This document shows positions 18,548 to 27,531 of a stretch of DNA of 64,000 nt, one piece after another; the first letter of the stretch is position 1; every line of letters begins with the position of its first letter. The notes beneath the pieces were generated by a model. It did not search any database and was not told the DNA's origin. It saw only the letters and a list, made by a program, of their open reading frames with translations. The DNA is from Tabrizicola soli (GTDB lineage: Bacteria > Pseudomonadota > Alphaproteobacteria > Rhodobacterales > Rhodobacteraceae): contig NZ_JAEACP010000013.1 of NCBI RefSeq assembly GCF_015999335.1, forward strand, positions 1 to 64,000, in the 5' to 3' direction. A program made the translations under genes and the position numbers.

Positions 18548-18919
18548 CTACAGGAATCCGCGCCAGGACAGCAGGGCGATGATCCCGAGGGTCAGGAACA
18601 TCAGGCCATAGCCGATGAAGCCCAGCATGCCGGCAATCGCGTCCCGCCGCCGCGTGGCCGGGTCGATCCTGGTCAGATGCCGCACACAGGTGTCATAGGC
18701 ATCCGCCACTGCACCCATGTCGATCTGGCCCAGGAGCTTGGGGTTCCGCGCCCGTTCCGCCGCCGCCGCCAGAACCTCGGCACCCTCGCGCACCTTGCGC
18801 GGCAGAAGCCGCCGGCCGCGCCGCAGCTTGGACGGCAGGTCGCGTCCGCCCAGGCCCAGCCTCTCCTCCAGAAGCTGCGCCACCCGATCCGCCATCTGCT
18901 GGATCGCCATCGCACTCAT
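18548..18919 (-). CDS. Conserved small protein with C-terminal membrane helix
   Basis: A 123-residue protein: an amphipathic, Arg-rich N-terminal half (QQMADRVAQLLEERLGLGGRDLPSKLRRGRRLLPRKV) and a C-terminal hydrophobic segment (AGMLGFIGYGLMFLTLGIIALLSW). ATG 18919 has AAAGGG 7 bases upstream. It resembles uncharacterised tail-anchored proteins of Rhodobacterales. No function assigned. Confidence 0.65.
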   Translation of the reverse strand: MSAMAIQQMADRVAQLLEERLGLGGRDLPSKLRRGRRLLPRKVREGAEVLAAAAERARNPKLLGQIDMGAVADAYDTCVRHLTRIDPATRRRDAIAGMLGFIGYGLMFLTLGIIALLSWRGFL

Positions 18920-19016
18920 CCCGCACCCTTTCCCAGGCTCCGGTGCAACCTAGGGCGAAGACACCGAGGGTTCAACCGCTCTGGCCATGCGCTGGCCGCG
19001 CGGATAGACAGGCAAC

Positions 19017-19787
19017 ATGCTTGCGACGATCCGACATCCCGCCGCCGCCACCCCCAGCGCACCGACCCTGGTGGTCGCGCACGGGCTTTACGGTTCGGCC
19101 CGGAACTGGGGCGTCATCTGCCGGCGCCTTTCGGACCGGCGCGATGTGGTGGCGGTGGACATGCGCAACCATGGCGACAGCCCCCGGATGCCGCGGCACC
19201 GTTACCCGGAAATGGCCGCCGACCTGGCCGAGGTGATCGAAAGCCTGGGCGCGCCCGTGGACCTCATGGGCCACTCCATGGGCGGCAAGGCCGCGATGCA
19301 GCTGGCGCTGACCCGTCCCGCGCTGATCCGCCGCCTGATCGTCGCGGATATCGCCCCGGTCGCCTATGACCACGACCAGGCCCGGCATGCCGAGGCGATG
19401 CAGGCCGTGGACCTGAGCCTGATCACCACCCGGGCCGAGGCCGACGCCGCCCTGGCGGAGCGCGTGCCTGATCCGGCCCTGCGCGCCTTCTTCCTGCAAT
19501 CGCTGGACCTTCGCAGCAAGCCCCCGCGCTGGAAGCTGAACCTGGAGGTGCTGGCTTCCGAGATGCCGCATGTGATCGGGTGGCCGGGCATCGAGGGCAG
19601 GTTCGAGGGACCGGCGCTGTTCCTGACCGGGGCCGAAAGCCACTACGTCCGTCCCGAACACCGCGATACGATCCGGACCCTGTTCCCGAAGGCGCGCTTC
19701 GCCAGGATACCCGGCGCAGGACACTGGCTGCATGCCGAGAAACCGCGCGAGTTCGAGGAGACGGTCCGCGTGTTCCTGGAGGCGTGA
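19017..19787 (+). CDS. Alpha/beta hydrolase (YbfF-like esterase)
   Basis: A 256-residue hydrolase with an oxyanion HGLYGSARNWG near residues 22-32, nucleophile elbow GHSMGGKAAM (Ser about 86), Asp in the FLTGAES region and a C-terminal catalytic His in GAGHWLHAEKP. This pattern and the MRNHGDS motif match the YbfF/abhydrolase esterases of proteobacteria. The physiological substrate is unknown. The next open frame, on the opposite strand, ends 2 bases after its stop. Confidence 0.85.
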   Translation: MLATIRHPAAATPSAPTLVVAHGLYGSARNWGVICRRLSDRRDVVAVDMRNHGDSPRMPRHRYPEMAADLAEVIESLGAPVDLMGHSMGGKAAMQLALTRPALIRRLIVADIAPVAYDHDQARHAEAMQAVDLSLITTRAEADAALAERVPDPALRAFFLQSLDLRSKPPRWKLNLEVLASEMPHVIGWPGIEGRFEGPALFLTGAESHYVRPEHRDTIRTLFPKARFARIPGAGHWLHAEKPREFEETVRVFLEA

Positions 19788-19789
19788 GG

Positions 19790-19963
19790 TCAGCCGATCT
19801 CGCGCGCGACCCGCCAGGTCACGGGGACGGCAAGCAACGCCCCGCCCGCCGCCGCCAGGAGGATGGGCGTCAGGCTGACATGGCCCAGCGCAAGCACCGC
19901 GATCACGCCGGTTCCGGCCACCGCAGTGGCAATCGGGGCGTAGAGAAGCATGAAAAGCCGCAC
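19790..19963 (-). CDS. Tiny two-helix membrane protein (often mislabelled CTP synthetase)
   Basis: A 57-residue open frame starting at GTG 19963 with GGAGA 6 bases upstream: two hydrophobic helices (LYAPIATAVAGTGVIAVLAL and TPILLAAAGGALLAVPVTW) joined by GHVSL and a basic C-terminus VAREIG. Similar short proteins occur across Rhodobacteraceae, where databases often carry the wrong name CTP synthetase; there is no relationship to PyrG. ATG 19951 would give a 53-residue form. Role unknown, inner membrane. Confidence 0.7.
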   Translation of the reverse strand: MRLFMLLYAPIATAVAGTGVIAVLALGHVSLTPILLAAAGGALLAVPVTWRVAREIG

Positions 19964-20049
19964 GTCAGTCTCCGGATTAATGGCACCTGATCAGGATGCC
20001 ACAGATCCAGGACCGCTGCCTTGATCCGGATCATGCCGGAACTGCCCTG

Positions 20050-20074
20050 TAGGGTGGGTGCCTCACCCGCCCTA
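20050..20074. repeat. GTAGGGTGGGTG hairpin, family D
   Basis: TAGGGTGGGTG and TCACCCGCCCTA form a stem of about 11 bp with one G-T pair and a short loop. It lies between the tiny membrane protein and the end of the SDR gene (stop at 20087, minus strand). Related hairpins: 46232, 49637. Confidence 0.55.
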
Positions 20075-20086
20075 GGCAAGGCGTTC

Positions 20087-20785
20087 TCAGATGCTGCGCG
20101 TCGTGCCGCCGTCCACGATCAGCGTCTGGCCGGTGACATAGCTCGACTCGTCGGTCAGCAGGAAAGCCGCCGCCTTCGCCTGCTCCTCGACCCTTGCGAT
20201 TCGCTTCAGCGCGGCAAGCTCGCCGTATTTCGCCACGTCGAGGCTGTCAGTGAAACCGGGCGCCAGGCAGTTCATCCGGATGCCGGCCGGGCCATAGCGA
20301 TCGGAGTAAAGCTTGGTGAACGACTGCACGCCAGCGCGATACACGCAGGAGGCCGGGAACCACAGCGAGGGCTCCATCGCGGCATAGGTGGTGACGTTCA
20401 CGATCGAGCCGCCGCCCTGTGCCTCCATCACCGGGGTGACGAGGCGGGACATGCGGACGACCGACTTGACGATCATGTCGTTGGCGAGGTCCCAGTTCTC
20501 GTCGGTGATGGCCAGCAGGTCGCCTTTCGGCGGGTGGCCGGTATGGTTGAGCACGGCGTCGATCCGGCCGTGGGTTTCCAGCGCCAGGTCGACGACGGCC
20601 TGCAGGTCCCCGGCGCTTTGCGCCACGCCGCGCCGGGCCACGCCGCCCAGCTCCGCCGCCAGTTTCTCGCAGCTGTCCGAGGGCGACATCAGCACCAGCG
20701 CATAGCCGCGGGCCGCCATTTCGCGGGCAACCGCCGCGCCGATACCCCTGCCCCCGCCGGTGACCAGACAGACCTTCTTCGACAT
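20087..20785 (-). CDS. SDR-family protein with atypical catalytic site
   Basis: A 232-residue Rossmann protein with a normal NAD(P) site (VTGGGRGIGAA at residues 8-18), HTG in place of NNAG, and a C-terminal YVTGQTLIVDGG. The catalytic segment reads SCVYRAGVQSFTKLYS: the Tyr is present but the Lys expected four residues later is Val. This may be a subgroup with changed chemistry or another role. It lies immediately outside the integrated element, 92 bases from attL. Confidence 0.75.
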   Translation of the reverse strand: MSKKVCLVTGGGRGIGAAVAREMAARGYALVLMSPSDSCEKLAAELGGVARRGVAQSAGDLQAVVDLALETHGRIDAVLNHTGHPPKGDLLAITDENWDLANDMIVKSVVRMSRLVTPVMEAQGGGSIVNVTTYAAMEPSLWFPASCVYRAGVQSFTKLYSDRYGPAGIRMNCLAPGFTDSLDVAKYGELAALKRIARVEEQAKAAAFLLTDESSYVTGQTLIVDGGTTRSI

Positions 20786-20877
20786 GATGATTCCCCGTGC
20801 TTGACCGCCGCACCCTGTCAGAGGCCGCAGGCACTGTCACCCCCGGGCGGGGCGTCGATCTGCATGTCGCGGGAGGA

Positions 20878-20897
20878 GGTCATTGGTGGAGCAGAGG
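20878..20897. repeat. attL-like direct repeat
   Basis: GGTCATTGGTGGAGCAGAGG is identical to 33001-33020 and copies the CCA end and last acceptor bases of tRNA-Ala. The match stops after 20 bases, where the tRNA T-arm would continue, so this is the remnant crossover copy. Confidence 0.85.
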
Positions 20898-21005
20898 TCT
20901 ACCAATCCCCTAAACCAATCTGTCGCTCTCCCGTCTCATATCATCCTGTTTTTGTTGCTATCATACCTCGCCTGATGTATCAATCAGTTTCATCAAGTTG
21001 CATTC

Positions 21006-21026
21006 TGTCCCACCATTGTCCCACCA
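21006..21026 (+). promoter_or_regulatory. Putative integrase arm sites
   Basis: Two direct copies of TGTCCCACCA (21006-21015 and 21017-21026) lie between attL and the integrase gene; the same decamer occurs inverted near attR (32942-32951). Short repeats placed near both attachment ends are typical of integrase arm-binding sites. Binding is inferred. Confidence 0.5.
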
Positions 21027-21082
21027 AAGCGCACGCCGCCTGGCGGGACGGATGGAGGGACAGCCGGAGCGAGGAACCGAAC

Positions 21083-22291
21083 ATGCCGCTTACAGCCAAG
21101 GGCGTTGAGGCCAAGAAAGAGCCGGGAATGTACGGTGACGGCGGCGGGCTCTATCTCAGGGTCGGCCCGACTGGCGCCAAGAGTTGGATCGTGCGAACGG
21201 TGATCCACGGCAAGCGCCGGGAACTCGGCATCGGCAGTGCCGAACTTGTCAGCCTGGCAGAAGCCAGAGAGAAGGCCGCAGAGCTTCGGAAGGTGGCCCG
21301 GGCGGGGGGCGACCCGGACGCGGATCGGAAGGCGGCGGCGAAAGCTGCGGCCGAGGCGGCACGCCGGAACCTGATCACCTTCGGGAAGGCGGCCGAGGCA
21401 GTTCACGCGAAGCTGTTGCCCAAGTGGAAGAACCAGAAGCACGCCGAGACGTGGATTTCGGGCCTGAAGCTTCACGCCTTCCCCAGGCTCGGAGAGAAGC
21501 CCATTCAGAGCATCACCCGGGACGACGTTCTGCGCGTGCTGGAGCCCATCTGGACCAGCCGGGTAGAGACGGCCCGAAGGCTTCGCCAGCGGCTCCATAC
21601 CGTCTTTCAGTGGGCCAAGGATGAAGGGCACTTTGCCGGAGAGAACCCGGTCGATCAGATCGGCCTCGGGCTGACTCAGGTGAACAAGAACACAGCCCAC
21701 CTTGCGGCGATGCCCTGGCGCGACGTGCCGGCCTTCTGGCCCCAACTGGTCGAGCGGGATAGCGTGTCGTCGGCCTGCCTGCGCTTCCTGATCCTGACCG
21801 CCGCGCGATCGGGCGAGGCCCGCGGCGCGACGTGGGGTGAGATGGATCTTGAGGGCGCCGTTTGGACCGTCCCCGCCAACCGCATGAAGCGCGGCAAGGC
21901 GCACCGCGTGCCGTTGACGGCGGAGGCGCTGGCGATCCTTGAAGCGATGAAGGGCCTTGATCCGGTGCTGTGCTTCCCGTCACCGAACCGCGGTAAGGAG
22001 GGCGTGCGGCCCCTGTCCGACATGGCATTCAAGCTGCTTTTCAACCGCATGGGGGTCAGCGGCTTCACAGTCCACGGTTTTCGGTCGGCATTCCGCGATT
22101 GGTGCAGCGAAAGTGCCAAGGCCGATCCAGAACTTGCCGAGGCAGCTTTGAGCCATGCGACAGGCAACTCAGTGGTGAGGGCCTACGCGCGAAGCGACCT
22201 GTTCGACCGGCGCCGGGATCTCATGGACGCCTGGTCGAGGTTCGCGACCGGGCAGGCGTCGGGCGAGGTCGTGCAGTTGGTGCGGGCATGA
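21083..22291 (+). CDS. int: P4-type tyrosine integrase
   Basis: A 402-residue site-specific recombinase. Residues 1 to about 95 form the DUF4102 arm-binding domain (GGLYLRVGPTGAKSW, LGIGSAELVSLAEAREKA). The catalytic domain shows Arg 242 (AARSGEARGATW), His 331 and Arg 334 (HGFRSAFRDW), His 358 (LSHAT) and the nucleophile Tyr 368 (VVRAYARSD). ATG 21083 follows GAGGAA. All catalytic residues are present, so it may be active. It lies beside the att copy away from the tRNA; many P4-type elements have the integrase beside the tRNA. Confidence 0.93.
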   Translation: MPLTAKGVEAKKEPGMYGDGGGLYLRVGPTGAKSWIVRTVIHGKRRELGIGSAELVSLAEAREKAAELRKVARAGGDPDADRKAAAKAAAEAARRNLITFGKAAEAVHAKLLPKWKNQKHAETWISGLKLHAFPRLGEKPIQSITRDDVLRVLEPIWTSRVETARRLRQRLHTVFQWAKDEGHFAGENPVDQIGLGLTQVNKNTAHLAAMPWRDVPAFWPQLVERDSVSSACLRFLILTAARSGEARGATWGEMDLEGAVWTVPANRMKRGKAHRVPLTAEALAILEAMKGLDPVLCFPSPNRGKEGVRPLSDMAFKLLFNRMGVSGFTVHGFRSAFRDWCSESAKADPELAEAALSHATGNSVVRAYARSDLFDRRRDLMDAWSRFATGQASGEVVQLVRA

Positions 22292-22875
22292 ACGACGATC
22301 TCGACGAAATCGACGAGGAATGGGCCAACTGGGAGCGAGGCGAACGGGTCTTCCTTGAAAAGCTCTTGGACCTTCTGGCTTGGTTGATTGCGGTCACATA
22401 CGGCCGGATCGCACCTGACGATCGATTGAGGTGGCCGCTCGTGGATCTTTGGCGGCACGAAGAAACGCAACAGTTGGCATTGTCAGGCCCGATCTTCTAC
22501 GAACTCACGCGCAATCAACTAGCTATCGACTTCAGTGATGATCCTGGAAGCTTCGCACAGTACGACCACCACTCAGATTTTGTCGTCAAGTTCCTATTGA
22601 TCAATTGTCCGCCTAAGAGACAGGGGCAAGGCAAGGGGCGAGCAGAGATGTGCGCTCTCACTGCACTCATGTTTCAAGTGCACCAACCTCTCAACTTCTG
22701 GGAACTTCCCGTGCGGCCTGCCGATCCTGATGATTGCTGGTCCGAGCACCTTCACTCCGAGCACGCATTCAGCGTGGCACTATCGGCACGATTGAACGCT
22801 CACCATCGCTTGGCAGACCTGCCGGACGCAATTCCATCTCCGGAAGCGCTTCGCCGCCTCTTGCCCAAGGGCTGA
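22288..22875 (+). CDS. Unknown acidic protein coupled to the integrase
   Basis: A 195-residue soluble protein starting MNDDLDEIDEEWANWERGERVFLEKLLDLLAWL and overlapping the integrase stop (ATGA), so the two are translated together. It is rich in Asp, Glu and Trp with several histidines (YDHHSD, SEHLHSEHAF). I recognise no family. A directionality or regulatory role is possible only by position. Confidence 0.65.
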   Translation: MNDDLDEIDEEWANWERGERVFLEKLLDLLAWLIAVTYGRIAPDDRLRWPLVDLWRHEETQQLALSGPIFYELTRNQLAIDFSDDPGSFAQYDHHSDFVVKFLLINCPPKRQGQGKGRAEMCALTALMFQVHQPLNFWELPVRPADPDDCWSEHLHSEHAFSVALSARLNAHHRLADLPDAIPSPEALRRLLPKG

Positions 22876-22971
22876 CGCAGTTCGGCGAACCTCTCGATAA
22901 GGGTGCATACCCCGAGTGATAGAACCGCGCGACTGTATGGCATCGGTTTCCACAAAAAAGGATCGAACGCC

Positions 22972-23163
22972 ATGTCCAAGTTCCCCATGCCCTCCGGCTT
23001 GATGACCGCGCGTGAAGTTGCGGGGCACTTCAACTGCAACGTCTCGACGGTCTGGCGCTGGCTCCGCCAGGGAATTCTGCCCAAGCCGGTCAAGATCGCG
23101 GGATCGACCCGTTGGCGCCGGGAAGAAATCGAAGCGATGACCGCTGGCGAAACCGCAGCCTGA
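22972..23163 (+). CDS. AlpA-like HTH protein (candidate excisionase)
   Basis: A 63-residue protein with a MerR/AlpA-type winged HTH: GLMTAREVAGHFNCNVSTVWRWLRQGILPKPVKIAGSTRWRREEIEAM. The pattern T-x-x-E-V-A ... STVWRWxxxGxLPxPVKI ... RWRxxEI is typical of the AlpA family, which serves as excisionase or regulator in P4-like elements. ATG 22972 has AAGGA upstream. Confidence 0.82.
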   Translation: MSKFPMPSGLMTAREVAGHFNCNVSTVWRWLRQGILPKPVKIAGSTRWRREEIEAMTAGETAA

Positions 23164-23268
23164 GCCCGACCCCCACCCCGCGAGGGGCAGGAGGCCGGGC
23201 CGGTCGTGCTGCTGCAATGGCGCCACCATATCCGCCCCCCTGCCCTTGCGCCATGCAAGGACGCTCAA

Positions 23269-23547
23269 ATGGGCAGACATTCGACATGGGACCGCCGAAG
23301 CTGGACCGTCACGCCGGCCGAGGGCGCAACCTTCACCGTCGCCACCAGCGAGGGCGCAACCTGGGCGCTCCGAGCCTTGATCGCCGCCGGGCCAGCAGGC
23401 TTGCGGCCGACCGATGGAGCCTCGGGCCGCTTCTGTCTGCTGATCGGAAAACTGCGCGACTTGGGGCTCTCGATCGAGGATCTGCCGGCCGAGGACGAAG
23501 GCGGGCGCGCCGGCTTCCGGCTCGTCTGTCAGGTCGACGCAGCATGA
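23269..23547 (+). CDS. Small winged-helix-like phage protein
   Basis: A 92-residue protein. The core ATWALRALIAAGPAGLRPTDG ... FCLLIGKLRDLGLSIEDL looks like a short winged-helix DNA-binding domain found in proteins of alphaproteobacterial prophages. This is a pattern-level guess. ATG 23269 is the only good start in frame; no strong Shine-Dalgarno is seen. It lies between two HTH genes. Confidence 0.5.
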   Translation: MGRHSTWDRRSWTVTPAEGATFTVATSEGATWALRALIAAGPAGLRPTDGASGRFCLLIGKLRDLGLSIEDLPAEDEGGRAGFRLVCQVDAA

Positions 23548-23639
23548 CAACAGGTATGGGTTTGCGCGCGTTCAGGTCGGTGCATGGCAGGGTCGGCCAG
23601 TTTCGGCAAGGCTCTCCAGCACGACAACAGGAGGACCGC

Positions 23640-23834
23640 ATGATGAAAGACAACGTGCATGACCTGCTTACGGTTGATCGAGCGGCAGATGAGATCGGCA
23701 TCGGCCGCACCACCCTGTTCAAACTGATGCGAGCAGGGGAAGGCCCGCCAGTGATCAAGCTGGGCGCGCTGACCCGCATTCGACGTGAAGCGTTGAACGC
23801 TTGGCTGATCTCTCGCGAGAGGACCGCCGCCTGA
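23640..23834 (+). CDS. HTH_17/AlpA-like DNA-binding protein
   Basis: A 64-residue protein with HTH LLTVDRAADEIGIGRTTLFKLMRAGEGPPVIKLGALTRIRREALNAW, the excisionase-type HTH_17 pattern. A strong GGAGG lies just upstream of ATG 23640. It is the second such protein within 900 bases, so one may be the excisionase and the other a repressor or activator. Confidence 0.8.
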   Translation: MMKDNVHDLLTVDRAADEIGIGRTTLFKLMRAGEGPPVIKLGALTRIRREALNAWLISRERTAA

Positions 23835-23849
23835 TCTGAGATGAGAAAA

Positions 23850-23876
23850 CCCCGGCCCTTCACCCAAGGACCGGGG
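23850..23876. terminator. Hairpin after the HTH gene
   Basis: CCCCGG-c-CCTT-CACCC-AAGG-a-CCGGGG forms a 6 plus 4 bp stem, 15 bases after the HTH stop. The A-tract lies on its left (GAAAAC), so the U-tract is on the minus-strand transcript. It could be a minus-direction or bidirectional terminator. Confidence 0.5.
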
Positions 23877-24512
23877 CCGAAACAGGAACAGCCTTCGCGG
23901 GGCCTTCCGGACGCAAGAAGACGTTACATCATAACGTTTCTACCGGCAAGTTACGTCCCGCGCAGGCTCCATGAGGAGCAACGCCAATGTGCGAGGCGGA
24001 AAGTCAGTTTCCCATCGTCCCACGCGCTTCCGGGCAAGTCGACACGTCATAAGGCCGGGCACTTCCTCCGGTCTATGCGGATGGTCTGCCCGGGTGCGCC
24101 TTTGCACGAAAGACCCCTGCCACGGTTGCGCGTTCCCGTGCCAAACGCGGCCTACGCCTCCGAGACGCCGCCAGCGATGGGGCTAACTGGGGGTGAATGA
24201 AGCCTACAGCCAAGGACACCAGCTTTAGAGACGGCTGCCCAATCCCGGAAGGTGCGGGGAAACGACTTTAGTGGTGATGACCTACCCCGGCTGCGCGAAG
24301 CCGAAACCTGCCCCGGGGGCTTCCGGGATGGATCGCGGTCGATGATGTGAGCTTTGGCTGGCCACCCCAGGCAGAAACAAGGGACGCAGGAGAGGATGGC
24401 TGTGCACCATCACCCTACGTCTCTTGATCTTGCATTTGATCAGAACAGTGAAAATCGGCCGCGCTCCGGACAGAAAATCTTCAATCGATCTCCTCACCGA
24501 AAGGACCCAAGC
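23877..24512. other. 636-bp stretch of the element without a supported gene
   Basis: Open frames here (for example 23971-24186 plus, 24282-24497 minus) lack recognisable domains, good ribosome sites or normal codon bias, so I do not call them. The stretch has a comparatively A/T-rich part near 23925-23965 and could hold a promoter or a regulatory RNA for the following virion-like operon. The next gene might start upstream at 24396, which would shorten this gap. Confidence 0.4.
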
Positions 24513-24965
24513 ATGTCACTGACACACGACCAACTCCCACCAACGGACCGACCGGAGAAATTCTGGTCCGGTCGGATCGAGAGCCTGAGCGCTCAAATCC
24601 GCGACTGCCGAGACCGAGTTGCCAGCAGCGAAGATGAGCTCCACGTCTTGCCCGGGATCAGCCTATCAAACTGGCTGAAGATGCTGAGGGTCGACCTTCT
24701 GGAAGCCGTCGTTGAGCGTGAAGCCGCACGGGCCAAACGCGAGGCGGAACTGCCCGCAGGTGGCGCCGATGATGGGGTGGAGACTGAGGGCCTTGACGCA
24801 ACGCTTACCCGCTTGCGCGATCTTCTCCCCGACCTTGAAAACCCGACCGTGCCGGAGTTCGCCCAGATGACACCGGAGGACGAGGCGGCCTGGGAGACGG
24901 AACATAGGGGCGGCAGTGGTCCGTGGGATACGCTTTCGGCAAACGAGCGGAGGAAGCTGCAATGA
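24513..24965 (+). CDS. Small phage-like protein upstream of the virion-like protein
   Basis: A 150-residue mostly helical acidic protein (SLSAQIRDCRDRVASSEDELHVLPG ... LEAVVEREAARAKREAEL; ends DTLSANERRKLQ). I recognise no family; it resembles short coiled-coil proteins placed before structural genes in phages. ATG 24513 has AAAGGA 8 bases upstream; an in-frame ATG at 24396 behind GGAGAGG would add 39 residues. Its stop overlaps the next start (ATGA). Confidence 0.6.
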   Translation: MSLTHDQLPPTDRPEKFWSGRIESLSAQIRDCRDRVASSEDELHVLPGISLSNWLKMLRVDLLEAVVEREAARAKREAELPAGGADDGVETEGLDATLTRLRDLLPDLENPTVPEFAQMTPEDEAAWETEHRGGSGPWDTLSANERRKLQ

Positions 24966-27490
24966 GTGTGAAGGCGTGCCTGAAGGGCAAGATCGCATCG
25001 GGCCAGGTGAACGATCGGAAAGGCCGGGCCACGCTCGACCTTCTGGCGAAGCTGACGCGGCAATACGAGGGCGCCGGCTTCAACCGGCTGCAGGCCGAGG
25101 CCATGGCGGCTGAGGAGGCGCAACTGATCATCGGACGGAAGGCCGCAGAGACGCGGCATGTGCTCTTGGGCCAGGCCGCGGCGGCGATGCGGTCGAAGGA
25201 GCTTGTCGAGGAGTCCAAACAACTGGGTTCGCTGATGACCGACGTCCTGGAGCGGAACGAGGCCAGCCGGAACCGCATGGCGACCGTGGTGGGCACGCAG
25301 CGCGCGCTGATGCGGCAGTTTCAGCACCGGCTGGGCGGCCTGATCCAAAAGCACAGCCGCGACCTTCTCGGGCGGACCCGAAACCCGACCAACCTGGCGA
25401 ACGTGGTGAAGGAGCTTCACGGCGAGGCGTCGGGCGACGCGGCGGCGCTCGCGATGGCGAATGCGGTCCGGGATGCCTTCGAGGACATGCGCCTTCAGTT
25501 CAACGCGGCCGGCGGCGTGATCGGGAAGCTTGAGAACTGGGGGCTTCCCCATGCCCACAGCCGGGCGGCAATCAGGAAGGCCGGGTTCGACGCCTGGGCG
25601 GCAGAGGTCGGGCCGCGGCTGGCTTGGCACAAGATCCCGGACGACTACACCGGCCGCCCCTTGGCCGAGGAAGGCGAGATGCCCTCGCCCGCCGTCGCCC
25701 ACAGGTTCCTTCGGGAGGCGTTCGACAACATCGCCTTCGGCCGCACCACCGAGAGCGGGGAGAAGGTCGCGCGGGAGGGGATGGCGCTATGGCGGCGCCG
25801 GGCGCAGCCCCGCGTCCTGCCGTTCAAGAGCACGGACGACTGGGGCGCCTACAACCGGAAGTTCGGCACGGGCGATCCCTTCGCGTCGATCATCGGCCAC
25901 GCGCAGCGCATGGCGCGCGACATCGCCCTTGCTCGGGAATTCGGCCCGGACCCGCGGGCAGGCTTCAGGGCGCGCGCAGAAATGGCCATGGCGAAGGCGC
26001 GCGAGTTGGGCGACGTGGACCTTGCCCGCAAGATCGAAGGCTCTGCCGCCCACGGCGAGCGGATGCTGAACATCATCTCAGGGAGCCAGGTTCCGGCCGG
26101 GCCCTTCCAGGAGGCGATGGCCTCGCTGTTCTCGACCACGCGGCATGTGCTGACGGCGGCCTTCCTCGACCGGGCTATCCTCTCGGCGGTGAGCGACCTG
26201 AACTCCATGCGCGTTGCTGCGAAGGCCGTGGGCATGAACCCGGCGAACGTCGTCTCGCGCCACGTCAAGTTGCTGGCCGACAGCCTCAGCCGGGAAGAGG
26301 CGGCGCGGGCCGGGTGGATCGCCGACACGCTGGCAGACCCCGGCGCGGCGCTGGCGCGGTTTCAGGCAGAGGTTCCGCCCGCGATCTTCGCCGAGCGCCT
26401 GTCCTCCCTTGTCCTGCGCATCCAGGGGCTTTCCCACTGGACCGACCAGGCCCGGATTGCCTTCCAGATGGAGATGGCCGGGCTTTTCGCCGAACACGCT
26501 GGAAAGCGCATCGCGGACATTCCCGAGCCCATGCGCGGCCTCTTGGTCGAGAAGGGGATCAGCGATGCAGAATGGCAGGCTTTCACGGCTTCCGATACCC
26601 TGTTCCGCTCCACCAACGGCGCGACCTTCGCCAGCCCGATCTACTGGCGCGAGGCGACCGACATGGACCGCCCCGCCGCGGATGATCTGTTCGCCCGGCT
26701 CCAGGCGATCGTCGAGGAACAGACCGAATTTGCGGTCCCAACCCGTTCATCCTGGGCAGAGGCGCACATTCTCGGCACGGCTCCGCCCGGCTCGATCGGC
26801 TACGAACTGGCGAAATCCGGGCTCATGTTCAAGTCGTTCCCGATGACGGTGACGGTCAACCAGATCCGCCGCATCATGGCCCCGCCGCACGGTCAAGGGC
26901 GCGTCAGCTACGCGCTGGACTATGCCGGCGGCGCGATCCTCCTGGGTGCCGTCTCGCTCCAGCTTGTCGAACTTGCCAGCGGCAACGACCCACTAGACAT
27001 GACGCAAGCCGACTTCTGGGCCGCGGCCGCCCTGCGCAGTGGAACGTTCGGCCTCTTGGGTGATGCGCTGGCTTCGACCGAGAGACCCGGCCAAGGGCTG
27101 GCGTCCTTCGTCGGCGGCCCGATGGTCGGACTGGCGCAGGACACGGCGTCCCTGACCTTCGGGAACCTGATCGACGCGGCCAGTGGCCAGGACATGAACT
27201 TCCTGCGGGAGGCAACCCGGTATGTGAACCGCTACCTGCCCGGGGGCGACTTACCTTTCGTCGGGATCGCGGCGGATCGGCTGCTGATCGACCGCTTGAT
27301 AATGGCGATCGACGGGCAGGGCGTTGAAGAGTTGGCCCGCGAGGTCGCCCGCTCGCGCAAGCGGAGATCAGAAAACATCTTCTGGCTTCCAGGTACGCCT
27401 TCGCCGAGCCGGATGCCGGATTTCTCAAAGGTGTTTGGGCAGGTGGCAGAATTCAAGGCCCGATACCCGGAACTCTACGGCGAGAAGTGA
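24962..27490 (+). CDS. Large virion-associated (ejection-type) phage protein
   Basis: An 842-residue protein with long helical stretches, conserved-looking segments WGLPHAHSRAAIRKAGFDAWAAEV, GEMPSPAVAHRFLREAFDNIAFGR, VRILRIQGLSHWTDQARIAFQMEM-like text near residues 480-500, and a hydrophobic Gly/Ala-rich stretch near 650-690 (YALDYAGGAILLGAVSLQLVELASG). Such architecture resembles the internal virion or DNA-ejection proteins of podovirus-like prophages in alphaproteobacteria. The assignment is by resemblance only. No catalytic lytic motif was seen. It is translationally coupled to the gene before it and followed by a strong terminator. Confidence 0.55.
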   Translation: MSVKACLKGKIASGQVNDRKGRATLDLLAKLTRQYEGAGFNRLQAEAMAAEEAQLIIGRKAAETRHVLLGQAAAAMRSKELVEESKQLGSLMTDVLERNEASRNRMATVVGTQRALMRQFQHRLGGLIQKHSRDLLGRTRNPTNLANVVKELHGEASGDAAALAMANAVRDAFEDMRLQFNAAGGVIGKLENWGLPHAHSRAAIRKAGFDAWAAEVGPRLAWHKIPDDYTGRPLAEEGEMPSPAVAHRFLREAFDNIAFGRTTESGEKVAREGMALWRRRAQPRVLPFKSTDDWGAYNRKFGTGDPFASIIGHAQRMARDIALAREFGPDPRAGFRARAEMAMAKARELGDVDLARKIEGSAAHGERMLNIISGSQVPAGPFQEAMASLFSTTRHVLTAAFLDRAILSAVSDLNSMRVAAKAVGMNPANVVSRHVKLLADSLSREEAARAGWIADTLADPGAALARFQAEVPPAIFAERLSSLVLRIQGLSHWTDQARIAFQMEMAGLFAEHAGKRIADIPEPMRGLLVEKGISDAEWQAFTASDTLFRSTNGATFASPIYWREATDMDRPAADDLFARLQAIVEEQTEFAVPTRSSWAEAHILGTAPPGSIGYELAKSGLMFKSFPMTVTVNQIRRIMAPPHGQGRVSYALDYAGGAILLGAVSLQLVELASGNDPLDMTQADFWAAAALRSGTFGLLGDALASTERPGQGLASFVGGPMVGLAQDTASLTFGNLIDAASGQDMNFLREATRYVNRYLPGGDLPFVGIAADRLLIDRLIMAIDGQGVEELAREVARSRKRRSENIFWLPGTPSPSRMPDFSKVFGQVAEFKARYPELYGEK

Positions 27491-27531
27491 CCGGCCGCGC
27501 GTGAGAAACACCACCCATCGCCCACTTTTCG

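Noticed and set aside
23841-24200. Possible 119- and 71-residue genes in the element
   Set aside because: No ribosome site, no recognisable pattern, biased toward Pro/Arg as in non-coding high-GC sequence.
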